From the NCBI RefSeq assembly GCF_003672135.1, contig NC_039519.1, positions 7,874,001 through 7,938,000 of the forward strand: a DNA stretch of 64,000 nt, written 5' to 3'. A program made the position numbers and the translations under genes. The notes under the pieces were generated by a model. It was not told the DNA's origin. It saw nothing but the letters and a program-made list of their open reading frames with translations, and ran no database searches. Shown one piece after another: positions 23,543-33,014 of this stretch; the stretch's first letter is position 1, and every line of letters starts with the position of its first letter. Source of the stretch: Ooceraea biroi (lineage: Eukaryota; Arthropoda; Insecta; Hymenoptera; Formicidae).

Positions 23543-24790
23543 CTAACGATCCTTAGAAAGATTCAGGGAATCCCCCATGTCAGCTGATTGCGATGATTGT
23601 TGCTTTTTGTGCAACGTCGTCATGTCCAGCCCCCCGAAATCGGGTTTAACGCTCGAGATTGTCAGATCCTCCGTTCCCTGATACTCGCCCGGTCTGCCGA
23701 TCTTCGAGTCGAGTTGCGCGTCCAATTTTTTGCGATCGCTCGTATAATCCTCAGCGCTCGCTGAGAAGCCTCTAAGCTGAGACGCGTCCGACGAGCTGAC
23801 GGCGCTCTTGAACGGCGACGGTACCGCATCGACGGTGACGAAGTCCGTCGATTTACGTTGCTCGTTGTTATCCACATCTTTCGCCGGCGGGATCTTGCCG
23901 AGCGGACCGAACAAGTTCGTGGCGATGTGGCGCATGTACGCGGACGGTGACGGCGACGAGGTACGCGTGAAGTCCGCGATGGAGAAGCTGGACAACTTCG
24001 CCAGGTCAGCAGTGGAGAAGTTCGCCAGCTTCGTCAGGTCGGAGAACTTGGTGATCTGCTGGGTGATGTCCGCTAACGGGAAATCGGTGTTCGTCGACGT
24101 TCGAGTCTTATTGATAGCGCTGCCGTCGCCAGCCAGGGAATTTGGCAGTTTCGAGAAGTCGGTCGGCGCGAAATCGTAGTCGCACTTGGCGTTCTTCACC
24201 GACACCGTCAGCTCGCCCGACTGGAAGCTCGGTATGATCTCCGACGGCGAAATGTGCTTGGAACTCACGACCGGGTTGCCGTCTTTTATCTGGGTGATGG
24301 ACGCGGCGTCGTTGCCTAAACTGTCCTTCTTGATGCCGTCGCGGGACGTCGAGGGTTGCAGCACGAACGGCTTGGACGTAGGCGTGATTATGGCGCCGCC
24401 GTCGGGCTTGAAGTTGACCGGCGTGAGGAAAACGGCGTTATTGGCTGTAAGACTGACGCCAGGCGGCCCGAGCGATTCCGAGGCAGATACCAAGGGGAAC
24501 TTCATGGCTAGGAAATCCGGCGTGTTGCCGTCCTCCGAGCCTGGACAGATCATCTCCCTGATCACGTCCCAGTACGAGCCGTTTGATCTGTTTCGGCCAG
24601 GCAATTTCGATGCTAGGGAACACTGTCGAGACACGATCGTTAATGCGATATTTGATGAGTCCGCTTGCAGACATTTCACATTATTTGTTAATGTACTCAC
24701 TCTTAAGCGTTCTAGGTACGTTGTGTTACCATTAAAATTGGCAGTGAAGTCGATGCCACCTTCGCTTTTGTAATATTCTATGCATCTTCT
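23543..24790 (-). CDS. MPND-like gene, terminal exon (disordered C-terminus)
   Basis: The acceptor is TTGCTTTCGCAG|AGAAGATGC, and the exon ends at TAG after LNLSKDR. The first 25 residues (RRCIEYYKSEGG and on) complete the conserved helical region. The remaining residues are low-complexity, rich in Ser, Asp, Lys, Thr and Pro, with repeated FSKL / LAKLSSFS / FSDLTKL-like words around mid-exon. GC content is well above that of the flanks, as expected for a coding exon. This tail is much longer than needed for catalysis and may be a docking region (inference). Confidence 0.85.
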   Translation of the reverse strand, partial: RRCIEYYKSEGGIDFTANFNGNTTYLERLRVSTLTNNVKCLQADSSNIALTIVSRQCSLASKLPGRNRSNGSYWDVIREMICPGSEDGNTPDFLAMKFPLVSASESLGPPGVSLTANNAVFLTPVNFKPDGGAIITPTSKPFVLQPSTSRDGIKKDSLGNDAASITQIKDGNPVVSSKHISPSEIIPSFQSGELTVSVKNAKCDYDFAPTDFSKLPNSLAGDGSAINKTRTSTNTDFPLADITQQITKFSDLTKLANFSTADLAKLSSFSIADFTRTSSPSPSAYMRHIATNLFGPLGKIPPAKDVDNNEQRKSTDFVTVDAVPSPFKSAVSSSDASQLRGFSASAEDYTSDRKKLDAQLDSKIGRPGEYQGTEDLTISSVKPDFGGLDMTTLHKKQQSSQSADMGDSLNLSKDR

Positions 24791-27167
24791 CTGCGAAAGC
24801 AAATAATAATAATTAATTAAAAACCAATAATTAATTAAAAAATACTCACAATCTCTTCCAGTGTGTCCTGAGAAAGAAAATGCTCCTGCGACAATGTGTA
24901 ACTGAGCAGCATGGGCCGAGGGTACTCGTGGGGCCTGTTCTCAGGTGGTGGCATGGACCAAAAGACGTTAAAATTCGACTCGTAGCAATTGCCATCCATA
25001 TTATAGGGAGCTACAAATTAGGAAACAATAATAATAACAAAGCCGTTGCACACCTTGTGAGGAAGTCTTTGGAATACCAACAACATATCAATCCGACGCA
25101 TGGTATGTATCCGTTATCACTGTGCCCCTTCATTTTGATCTGGTAATCCAGTTGCGAGTCCACGTCCCGCAGCGAAGGTGACGCGTGCGAGCGCGGGTGA
25201 GAGTGATACCAGCCTACCAGCGTCACGCGCTTCCACTCCATGGCTCTCGCTATCTCAGCCTCCACGGCTGCGGCGGCTGATTTATCCTTGCCGGAGTAGC
25301 GACACGGAAATGCACACGTTATGGAAAGATCTGCGACAGCACGAGCGTAGTTAATCATCAACATTCTGAATGCACGTAGGATTAAATGCAGCAGTTACGA
25401 CACGCACTATGTGAATTGATGTCCCAGTGTCCACCCAAGTAGCCGCAGATCTCCCTGTCCGTCAAGTGACAGTGCAGATCTACCAGCAGAGCCGCAGTGG
25501 TCGTGATGGTCACCAGGAATGGCTGTATCTTGCCGAGCGTGCTGAACGACGTGAGTTCTACCATGGTGCTCATGTCCCTGGAGAGTGAAAGACAGCTTGA
25601 TATTAGGTTGTTCATTAAGTTCTGCGGTTTTCTCGATAGATAGCGTTTGTCCATTGAAAAAGATAGCATGCATCGCCTGAACCGCGGATTGCCGCACACT
25701 CCGTGACGGGTTAGACAACGCTTGACATTTCGCCAGAGTCTTTGTTGTGTTTTGACGTGTTGTGTGTACGCGCTATTCATTGAAAATGGAGGATCAAAAG
25801 GTGCATTTTCGGCACATTTTGCTATTTTTCTTCCGCAAAGGAGTAAAAGCGACGGACGCGCAACGTGAGATATGTGGCGTGTACGGGGACTCGGCCATAA
25901 GCTCTGACACTTGTCAGCGTTGGTTTGCGCGCTTTCGTTCCGGAGATGTGAACGTCTCCGATGCTGCTCGCTCCGGTCGTCCATCCACCACTGACGACGA
26001 CCAAATCGTGGCCGCAATCAAAGCAGACCGACACCTGACGACGCGGGAGAGCGCGGAGCGCTTCGACATCGCCCATACAACGGTTGCGCAGCGATTAAAG
26101 CGGCTTGGGATGTCGAAAAAAGCAGATGTTTGGGTCCCTCACGAGCTCACCGAAAAGAACATTTTGGACCGCCTCATGATCTGTGAATCCCTGCTGAAAT
26201 GGAACTCGCTGGAGGCCTTTCTCAAACGGGTGGTCACGGGAGATGAAAAATGGGTGGTATATAACAACATTCGACGCAAGCGGTCATGGTGCGGTCCGGG
26301 TGAGTCGTCACAATCGGTTGCCAAAGCGGATTTGCATCCGAAGAAAGTGATGCTGAGTGGGTGGTGGGATTGGCGAGGCGTCCTGTACTTCGAGCTGCTT
26401 CCGCGCGGTCAGACCATCGACGCCGAGAAGTATTGCGCTCAGTTAGAAAAATTGAAGCAGGCAGTGGCGGAGAAGCGGCCGGAATTGGCGAACAGGAAGG
26501 GCGTTGTCTTCCACCACGACAACGTCAAACCACACACTGCTTTGGTGACCAAGAAAAAGTTGAAGTGCTTTGGCTGGGAAGTCATGCAGCACCCACCGTA
26601 CTCCCCAGACCTTGCGCCGTCGGATTACCATCTGTTCCGGTCACTCCAAAACAATCTCGACGAGCAGCGCTTTAATTCAGTGGACGATATTCAAACGTAC
26701 TTGGAGGACTTTTTCGCGCAGAAGTCGCGCGACTTCTACAAACGCGGCATTATGTCCCTTCCAGAACGTTGGCAGAAGGTGGTCGATCAAGATGGACAAC
26801 ACATTCTAGATTGAATAAATGTGTAAGTACAATAGATTTATGTTTTAATTTAGAGCAAAAAACCGCAGAACTTAATGAACAACCTAATAAATGAAAAAAA
26901 ACATGTGCATGTGTATGGATCACAAGGATCACTCTCTCGCAGTTCTTACATGGCGTGACTTCGTATTCCTAGATTGGCGTGCTTCACTGGGACTCGTACT
27001 ATCTGCACCAGTGGACTAGTCTGTTGAACCTTCTCGATACCCTCGTCCATGATCTCGGCCGAAATTATCTCCATGGTTTCTATTATTATTACTTTCACGA
27101 AGTAGCTGAGACGGTCGAGACTATTGACGTTCGGAGACCCACATGAATTGTTTCTTTTTGTCTTCAC
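23543..27167 (-). CDS. MPN domain-containing protein (MPND / CG4751-like), five visible exons
   Basis: Exons on the minus strand: from at most 27167 to 26950, 25577-25408, 25330-25085, 25010-24850 and 24790-23543. All introns are GT-AG and the phases join without a break (2, 1, 1, 0). The product has an MPN domain with the JAMM zinc-protease pattern: a glutamate in DREICGYLGG, then WYHSHP, and the serine and aspartate of PSLRDVD. The motif NVFWSMPPPENRPHEY fits the conserved segment after the domain in MPND proteins. A long Ser/Thr/Lys-rich, probably disordered C-terminus follows (about 415 residues in the last exon). JAMM enzymes cleave ubiquitin-like linkages; activity here is inferred only. 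The 5' end is not resolved: the first visible exon has no upstream ATG before an in-frame stop. About 670 residues are visible. An intact mariner occupies the first visible intron. Confidence 0.85.
24850..25010 (-). CDS. MPND-like gene, exon after the MPN core
   Basis: The acceptor is AATTTGTAG|CTCCCT and the donor is GAGATT|GTGAGT. The exon completes a serine codon and reads SPYNMDGNCYESNFNVFWSM, followed by PPPENRPHEY and a helical stretch ending TLEEI. The FWSMPPPE word is a strong family marker of MPND proteins. It joins in phase 0 to the final exon. Confidence 0.85.
25085..25330 (-). CDS. MPND-like gene, exon with JAMM metal-binding motif
   Basis: The acceptor is GCTGTCGCAG|ATCTTT. The donor is ATAT|GTTGTTGG, which is weak but is the only one keeping the frame into the next exon. 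It encodes NLSITCAFPCR, a charged helix, then VTLVGWYHSHPRSHASPSLR followed by DVDSQLDYQ and DNGYIPCVGLI. The two histidines, the serine and the aspartate of H-x-H-x7-S-x-x-D are all present, which suggests a catalytically competent domain. Confidence 0.88.
25408..25577 (-). CDS. MPND-like gene, exon with N-terminal half of MPN fold
   Basis: The acceptor is CTTTCACTCTCCAG|GGACATG and the donor is CATA|GTGCGT. Of its 170 bases, one completes the previous codon and one starts the next. It encodes LLVDLHCHLTDREICGYLGG, which includes the glutamate of the JAMM active site, and ends with HWDINSH. The mariner insertion ends only 25 bases upstream of this exon, so its acceptor region was nearly hit. 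Confidence 0.85.
25603..26887 (+). mobile_element. Intact mariner in an intron of the MPND-like gene
   Basis: Twenty-nine-base perfect terminal repeats begin TTAGGTTGTTCATTAAGTTC, and the element is flanked by TA at 25601-25602 and 26888-26889. The length of 1285 bp and the uninterrupted transposase make this structurally complete, unlike every other mariner in the window. It lies antisense to the host gene. Without it, the intron would be only about 85 bases, a normal insect size, so the insertion looks recent. Confidence 0.95.
25786..26814 (+). CDS. Mariner transposase, full length, DD34D
   Basis: An uninterrupted frame of 342 codons runs from the ATG of MEDQKVHFRH, chosen over an upstream GTG. 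In order: a first helix-turn-helix (about residues 1-55), a second one around TTRESAERFDIAHTTVAQ, the WVPHEL linker, the first catalytic aspartate in VVTGDEKWV, the second in HHDNVKPHTA, and the third in YSPDLAPSDYHLF. The last two are 34 residues apart, the mariner DD34D signature. WVPHEL and the catalytic motifs are all intact. The protein cuts and pastes its own element by binding the terminal repeats. HDNVKPH differs from the usual HDNARPH but keeps the catalytic residue. Confidence 0.95.
   Translation: MEDQKVHFRHILLFFFRKGVKATDAQREICGVYGDSAISSDTCQRWFARFRSGDVNVSDAARSGRPSTTDDDQIVAAIKADRHLTTRESAERFDIAHTTVAQRLKRLGMSKKADVWVPHELTEKNILDRLMICESLLKWNSLEAFLKRVVTGDEKWVVYNNIRRKRSWCGPGESSQSVAKADLHPKKVMLSGWWDWRGVLYFELLPRGQTIDAEKYCAQLEKLKQAVAEKRPELANRKGVVFHHDNVKPHTALVTKKKLKCFGWEVMQHPPYSPDLAPSDYHLFRSLQNNLDEQRFNSVDDIQTYLEDFFAQKSRDFYKRGIMSLPERWQKVVDQDGQHILD
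26950..27167 (-). CDS. MPND-like gene, first visible exon (5' end uncertain)
   Basis: The open frame encodes LSYFVKVIIIETMEIISAEI and ends with HANLGIRSHAM. The donor is AT|GTAAGA at 26949, and the split ATG codon completes in the next exon. Going upstream, the frame stays open past the stated end to a TAA near 27245 without an ATG. The true boundary is therefore either an acceptor within this stretch or a start in an exon not recognised further 5'. The MPN domain begins after this exon. Confidence 0.6.
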
Positions 27168-27786
27168 CTCACGTGCAAAAGAGTAAGACGCTCGCTTTGT
27201 TAAGAAAATTTCATCTCGCGTGTATGTTATCGCTGCAATTCTTTACAAATTGTAATATTGTTTAGCTAGCGTGAAGTACAAACGAATCGCGCACCGAATT
27301 AGAAAAACACATCCGATAGCGTTATTACCTAGCTCAACCTGGCCTGACTTGACAGTGTGATGCCAGAGAGAAACCTGAGAGCGGCCACCAGCCTCCACGG
27401 GCACATTTCCTGACGTTTGACGCGCCGCCTGACAAAGTGGACGTGAACTAGGTCGTTACGCTCGGCAGAGAGAAACCTGAGAGCGGCCACCAGCCTCCAC
27501 GGGCACATTCCTGACGTTTGACGCGCCGCCTGACAAAGTGAACGCGAACTAGTTCGTTACGCTCGGTAATGATACATGATTCGTGTCCAAACTATTCACA
27601 AGGAAGCTTTCCCATGTAAACTCTACTTTCGAACGAGTCATAGTGCGTTCGAAAGGGAAGGTAAAAATATTAATGTCGTGTTCGAGGGTTTGGGTGTATG
27701 AGCCTTGGTTTCGGAAAAATTTACATCTAAAAGTAAGCATTTTCCAGCGGTACGAAAAGTACCATGAATAGCTACAATTCGGCGTG

Positions 27787-27875
27787 AAGCGCAGTAGTCC
27801 AGTGGCTAAGCGCGAGACTCGTATTTTGCCATCCGCGCACGTTGGGTTCGAGACCGAGTTGTGATAATTTTTTTT
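27787..27875 (+). repeat. tRNA-derived sequence with box A/B (left arm of foldback)
   Basis: TAGTCCAGTGGCTAAGCGCG resembles an internal Pol III box A, and GGGTTCGAGACC resembles box B about 45 bases downstream. A run of T follows at once (ATAATTTTTTTT) and would terminate Pol III. The stems do not pair as a proper cloverleaf, so a working tRNA is unlikely. A SINE-like or decayed tRNA relic captured by the foldback element fits better. Confidence 0.55.
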
Positions 27876-28242
27876 CTTCGGATTTTTGTTTCTTTGTGTT
27901 TACATTATATTTTTTTATTATATAAATAATAAATTATTATGTAAATAATGATTTATTATGTTTTATTATATTTTGGAGGTATACGTATATAATGAGACAT
28001 AAACATATACATTTAACATTTGTAAACTTTTTATTTATTTATATAGTTTGTATACTGTCGAGTGTTTATTTATTATAAAATTCTGGCATGACTGTACATA
28101 AAAAACATAAATGCTTTTATATAAATTTTCCATCCGCAACACTGTACAGTCATGCCAGAATTTTATAATAAATAAACACTCGACAGTATACAAACTATAT
28201 AAATAAATAAAAAGTTTACAAATGTTAAATGTATATGTTTAT

Positions 28243-28387
28243 GGCCGGTATTCATAGTCGAATCTTATATTTAAGACCGTCTTAAGTTTATCTGCAGATG
28301 CTGTATGGATCATTTCATTGGCTATGGAGTATCTGAAGATACACTTAAGACGGTCTTAAATATAAGATTCGACTATGAATACCGGCC
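28243..28387. mobile_element. Small palindromic MITE (GGCCGGTATTCATAG ends)
   Basis: A 145-bp inverted repeat starting GGCCGGTATTCATAGTCGAA, including TTAAGACCGTCTTAAG, and ending in the complement. It is flanked by TAT on both sides. The opposite arm of the host foldback element keeps the uninterrupted sequence (TATATGTTTATGTCTC in this orientation), which proves insertion after the palindrome formed. It has no coding capacity. Confidence 0.85.
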
Positions 28388-28499
28388 TATGTCTCATTAT
28401 ATACGTATACCTCCAAAATATAATAAAACATAATAAATCATTATTTACATAATAAAAAAATATAATGCAAACACAAAGAAACAAAAATCCGAAAAAAAA

Positions 28500-28582
28500 T
28501 TATCACAACTCGGTTTCAAACCCAACTTGCGCGGATGGCAAAATACGAGTTTCGCGCTTAGCCACTGGACTACCGCGCTTCA
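28500..28582 (-). repeat. tRNA-derived sequence with box A/B (right arm of foldback)
   Basis: This is the inverted partner of the block at 27787. It keeps box A exactly, but box B reads GGGTTTGAAACC and there are a few other changes. The two arms have therefore diverged independently by several substitutions, which gives a way to rank the age of the palindrome. Confidence 0.55.
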
Positions 28583-28737
28583 CGCCGAATTGTAGCTATT
28601 CATGGTATGCATTTTCCGTACCGCTGGAAAATGCTCACTTGTATCATTACCGAGCGTAACGAACTAGTTCACGTCCACTTTGTCAGGCGGCGCCAAACGT
28701 CAGGAGGCTGGTGGCCGCTCTCAGGTTTCTCTCTGGT

Positions 28738-29280
28738 GATGCATAGACATCATATTACCGAATGATGATGTCGAGAACGTCAGCGATCTGTATTATCATG
28801 TTGGTAAGATAGACGCCAGTATGTTAATCGGGTTGTGGTAACGCAGGCGTCTTCGTGCCTTCGTGACAGTCAATTAGTTCCCAAAAATTCCGTTACGAGT
28901 CTCCCCTATTTTGTTTAAAAAGTGCAGTAGAAATACGGCTCAACAACTGATTAGACATGATTTTTACGCTCAAGTAAGTAGTTCTACAATAATTAAAAGG
29001 TAATCTGTAGATATTTTTTCTATATCTATAGATTTGTTATACACATCGAGATTAATTCAACAAAGTCCTTTCGTACGTCTCAATTATCGTTATGTAAATT
29101 GACTCTGTTTTGTGAGGTTAGTATAGAATAAACATGAATGTGAAGCCTGCGGCAACTCTATGCACATTCGCAATTGCGATAATGTACAGTTGAAAATCAT
29201 TCAATTTCGTTGACAAAAGGAAAAGAATATAATATAAAATAGTTTTTAAAATAGTAAGAAAGAGAGAATTTTATAATATA
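28738..29280. other. Unassigned AT-rich segment
   Basis: Sequence between the foldback element and the second palindrome array. No exon, RNA gene or terminal repeats were recognised. Confidence 0.35.
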
Positions 29281-30892
29281 TTAAGGGGAAGCTGGAGTTG
29301 CTAGTGAACTATTTTTTCACTATAGCGATGGTAATTGCAGTTTCGAAAATTCTCTTTATTGCTTGTGCAGAATAAAAAATCCTTCTCCACAAATGAAGTA
29401 TAGATAGAAAGAAAGTCCGCTCTACAGGACTTTATATTCAAAATGGAAAAAAGTTAGAAAAGACAAATGCAAGTTTTTCACTTTTTTCCATTTTGAATAT
29501 AAAGTCCTGTAGAGCGGACTTTCTTTCTACCTATACTTCATTTGTGGAGAAGGATTTTTTATTCTGCACAAGCAATAAAGAGAATTTTCGAAACTGCAAT
29601 TACCATCGCTATAGTGAAAAAATAGTTCACTAGCAACTCCAGCTTCCCCTTAAGGGGATGCTGGAGCTGCTAGTGAACTTCTTCGCGATGGTGCTGCCAT
29701 CGCACAATATTTGCACAATAAAATGTTTTTTTACAAAAATTTGGCAATTTGTACGCACAAAATCGCTGTTGAGCGGTGTTTGGACACAATTAAGGAATAT
29801 GAGACTGCTTTTCGAAGTGACTTTAGAAGCGTCATAAAAGAGAATTCTGTGTTTTCCTTTAGGATTAGAGGTTAGAATACAGGAAAACACAGAATTCTCT
29901 TTTATGACGCTTCTAAAGTCACTTCGAAAAGCATCCTCATATTTCTTAATTGTGTCCAAACGCCGCTCAACAGCGATTTTGTGCGTACAAATTGCCAAAT
30001 TGTTGTAAAAAGCATTTTATTGTGCAAAATTGTGCGATGGCAGCACCATCGCGAAGAAGTTCACTAGCAGCTCCAGCATTCCCTTAAGGGGAAGCTGGAG
30101 TTGCTAGTGAACTATTTTTTCACTATAGCGATGGTAATTGCAGTTTCGAAAATTCTCTTTATTGCTTGTGCAGAATAAAAAATCCTTCTCCACAAATGAA
30201 GTATAGATAGAAAGAAAGTCCGCTCTACAGGACTTTATATTCAAAATGGAAAAAAGTTAGAAAAGACAAATGCAAGTTTTTCACTTTTTTCCATTTGGAA
30301 TATAAAGTCCTGTAGAGCGGACTTTCTTTCTACCTATACTTCATTTGTGGAGAAGGATTTTTTATTCTGCACAAGCAATAAAGAGAATTTTCGAAACTGC
30401 AATTACCATCGCTATAGTGAAAAAATAGTTCACTAGCAACTCCAGCTTCCCCTTAAGGGGATGCTGGAGCTGCTAGTGAACTTCTTCGCGATGGTGCTGT
30501 CATCGCACAATATTTGCACAATAAAATGTTTTTTTACAAAAATTTGGCAATTTGTACGCACAAAATCGCTGTTGAGCGGTGTTTGGACACAATTAAGGAA
30601 TATGAGACTGCTTTTCGAAGTGACTTTAGAAGCGTCATAAAAGAGAATTCTGTGTTTTCCTTTAGGATTAGAGGTTAGAATACAGGAAAACACAGAATTC
30701 TCTTTTATGACGCTTCTAAAGTCACTTCGAAAAGCATCCTCATATTTCTTAATTGTGTCCAAACGCCGCTCAACAGCGATTTTGTGCGTACAAATTGCCA
30801 AATTGTTGTAAAAAAACATTTTATTGTGCAAATATTGTGCGATGGCAGCACCATCGCGAAGAAGTTCACTAGCAGCTCCAGCATCCCCTTAA
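29281..30892. repeat. A-B-A-B array of TTAA-bounded palindromes
   Basis: TTAA junctions fall at 29281, 29650, 30084, 30453 and 30889. Units A1 (29281) and A2 (30084) are the same palindrome as in the large array at 17873-23033. Units B1 (29650) and B2 (30453) are a different palindrome of about 435 bp, with ends GGGGATGCTGGAGCTGCTAG. The B ends resemble the A ends over about 20 bases, while the interiors differ. Unit pair AB is repeated twice nearly perfectly, so the pair was duplicated as a block. The long open frames inside B are read-through of a palindrome. Confidence 0.9.
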
Positions 30893-31588
30893 TCTATAAA
30901 ATAAGAAAAATTTGCTTAGAAACAACTGTAGACAATCGAATAAAGAAAGCCGGAGATTATTAAGGATTCCTGACGCATAAGACGCGTTCGACTACACGAA
31001 TGTCATCAGAATACTATTGCAGGCATCACATAGGTAAACTGTTTAGGCGGATTATGGCGACAGGCTCTTTGTCGCATCTGTCATACACGAGGCATTATTA
31101 TATTCCATTTCTCCGCTATTTTGTCGGCCCCCTTATTCATTTCTTCTGCATCATTGAATCGAAATCGGCACATAATCCAAAAATAGGATTATTTTTAATG
31201 TAATGGTCAATATATACACCATGTAAAGGGAAGAACTTACAAACTCTCGCCCAGTCATACATATTAGCTTGTGGCTTGCTATTAACGCCGATTCTCTCAA
31301 TCTCATTTCATTAAATTTTGGTTTTCCATTTTTATTAAAATTATTTATGCTAATAAATATTTAATTATAATGAAATAAATATTTGCAAATATAAAAGTTT
31401 GGTAGTCGAGGATAAAATCTCAGTACATCCATCATCGAAGTTTGGTCATCGAAACATTTCGTTTATCGTAAAAGGCATCTCCGCTTTGCATACAACAATG
31501 ACAATGCAATCATTGACATTCTCAGTGTACATCGTGTGCGATTAAGCACAATGCGGCACACGTTTTCTTCCATTTTCATCTGACTTAG
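30893..31588. other. Unassigned sequence
   Basis: AT-rich, with short open frames of up to 67 codons and no recognised family. A pyrimidine tract at 31563-31588 leads into the possible exon that follows. Confidence 0.35.
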
Positions 31589-31755
31589 AAGAGACGGGAG
31601 CATCGGGGGTGCAATTCATATTTGCTGCCGCAGTCAGCAGCGGAGAGAATTGCACCTTTAATCAAGATTTCTACCAATTTGCGAGCGCCGACGGCGCGAA
31701 GACAAAGCCTATTGTTGCCGTAACTGGTCGGAGCTTCAAGTGTTCCAACGCAACG
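31589..31755 (+). CDS. Possible internal exon of an unknown gene
   Basis: A strong acceptor (TTTCTTCCATTTTCATC, then TGACTTAG) precedes 167 bases open in one frame. That frame encodes VQFIFAAAVSSGENCTFNQD, and later KPIVAVTGRSFKCSNAT, before a donor ACG|GTGAGA. Base composition rises in GC exactly between these two sites. The entry phase is 2 and the exit phase is 0. The family is not recognised. The minus strand is also open here, so orientation rests on the splice signals alone. Confidence 0.35.
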
Positions 31756-33014
31756 GTGAGAGCCGATGCGCGCGTGTATACCGGGTGTACTGCTAAACCG
31801 ATAAACACATATTGTCGACATTTCTGTTATTTATTAAATTAATTTTTACATTGATTGTATTTGAAATAATGCGTATATAAAAGTCATTAGATAACATATA
31901 ATATTATTAAACAATGCTCTCTTTTCTCTCTCTCTCTCTTTCTCTTTGTTATCTCGAAGTTAGATTCATTAAATTTATTAAGATTAAGTTTTTAATATTT
32001 TAAATGAAAACGTTAGTTTGTATTCTGTGGATGTTGAATCTAAAGTATATCATAAGAATATAAAAGAAAAATTATTTTAACGTATATTGACACAAAAAAT
32101 AAAATTCTGGATTTGAAAGTATGTTGAGATTGATTTCAATATCGAGAAGAATATTCTTCTCTTATTAGTACAATTTTCTCCGGTACAGTCTTAAAGTAGT
32201 TGCTCAGTTTGCGCTACGTGTCTCTTACAGTGTATATAACGTAAGATTATCGGGTTATTTAAATATGTATAAGACAGCTACTTGCGTATTACCCTGTATA
32301 CGCATGTTTTCACCGGGCCAGGACAGGAGGAGAAGATGAGGATTTCGTGGTGGAGGCTGACGCTCGGGGACCGCCGAGCTAGTCGCTTCGCATCCCAGAA
32401 GCCTCTACCCTACCGCTTCCGGCTAAGCCCGCTGCCACCGCGTCCCAGGCAACTTGAAGCCACTCGTAGCTCTGTTTGTGTTTGCTAATTGTGAATTGTC
32501 TACTTCTTGCCGGTGGCTTGTGTGCATGCAGCGTTGAGAGCAAGGGAGACAGACCTTATCTCGAATCTGCGAATAGCGAAAACAATATAAGAGAAAGACG
32601 GAAAGCGAGAGGGAAGCAGATAAAGAGAGAGAGGAACGGAAGAATGCGGAACACGAGCGTGTGCGAGGCGAACCGGGTTCTGGCTGGAAGCACATCGCCT
32701 ACGAAATGCTCGGATTGAGGAAGAGCCACCCCCTCGAGCTAGTATCCCTGTCTGCTTGCCTGGGCTGACTCCTTTACCCTCCGTCCGCACCCAGTCCTAC
32801 TACTCCGCACTACCACGGCGCTTTTATGCCGTAGACACTTGAGTTTACCTCACTAGGCGGTGCTCGTATGAGCACCACCCGCCAAGAGGCATCCACGAGC
32901 GCGAAGGTACCAATTTTTAGCCGTTCTTCGTACCTTGATCGTCGGCAATTGAAAAATAGTTGGCGGTACTTAATATAGGATGTTTTATTGTGAGCAATAA
33001 GGCAGTAGGATTTA
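31756..33014. other. AT-rich then GC-richer unassigned sequence
   Basis: A CT-rich microsatellite lies at about 31918-31948. A GC-richer stretch at about 32280-32830 has frames open on both strands and a purine-rich run near 32590-32640. It could be a 5' exon or promoter, but no start, homology or splice pair is convincing. Confidence 0.35.

Larger units (their letters stand above)
27361..28737. mobile_element. Foldback element with tRNA-like arms
   Basis: The sequence from CCAGAGAGAAACCTGAGAGC on the left reappears inverted at the right end. The match extends inward about 600 bases to a centre near 28110, with an AT-rich middle. TGATG lies just outside both ends, suggesting a 5-bp target duplication. 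The left end holds a 104-bp tandem duplication (27366-27469 and 27470-27573); the right end has one copy, which lacks a short piece. Each arm contains a tRNA-like block. A 145-bp MITE interrupts the right arm. No transposase is present. Confidence 0.85.

Noticed and set aside
27787..27862. A functional tRNA gene.
   Set aside because: Box A and box B are present, but acceptor and T stems do not pair convincingly and the block lies inside both arms of a mobile element.
29630..30831. Open frames of 122 and 132 codons in the B units.
   Set aside because: They read straight through both arms of a palindrome, so the second half is the antisense of the first. No protein is expected.
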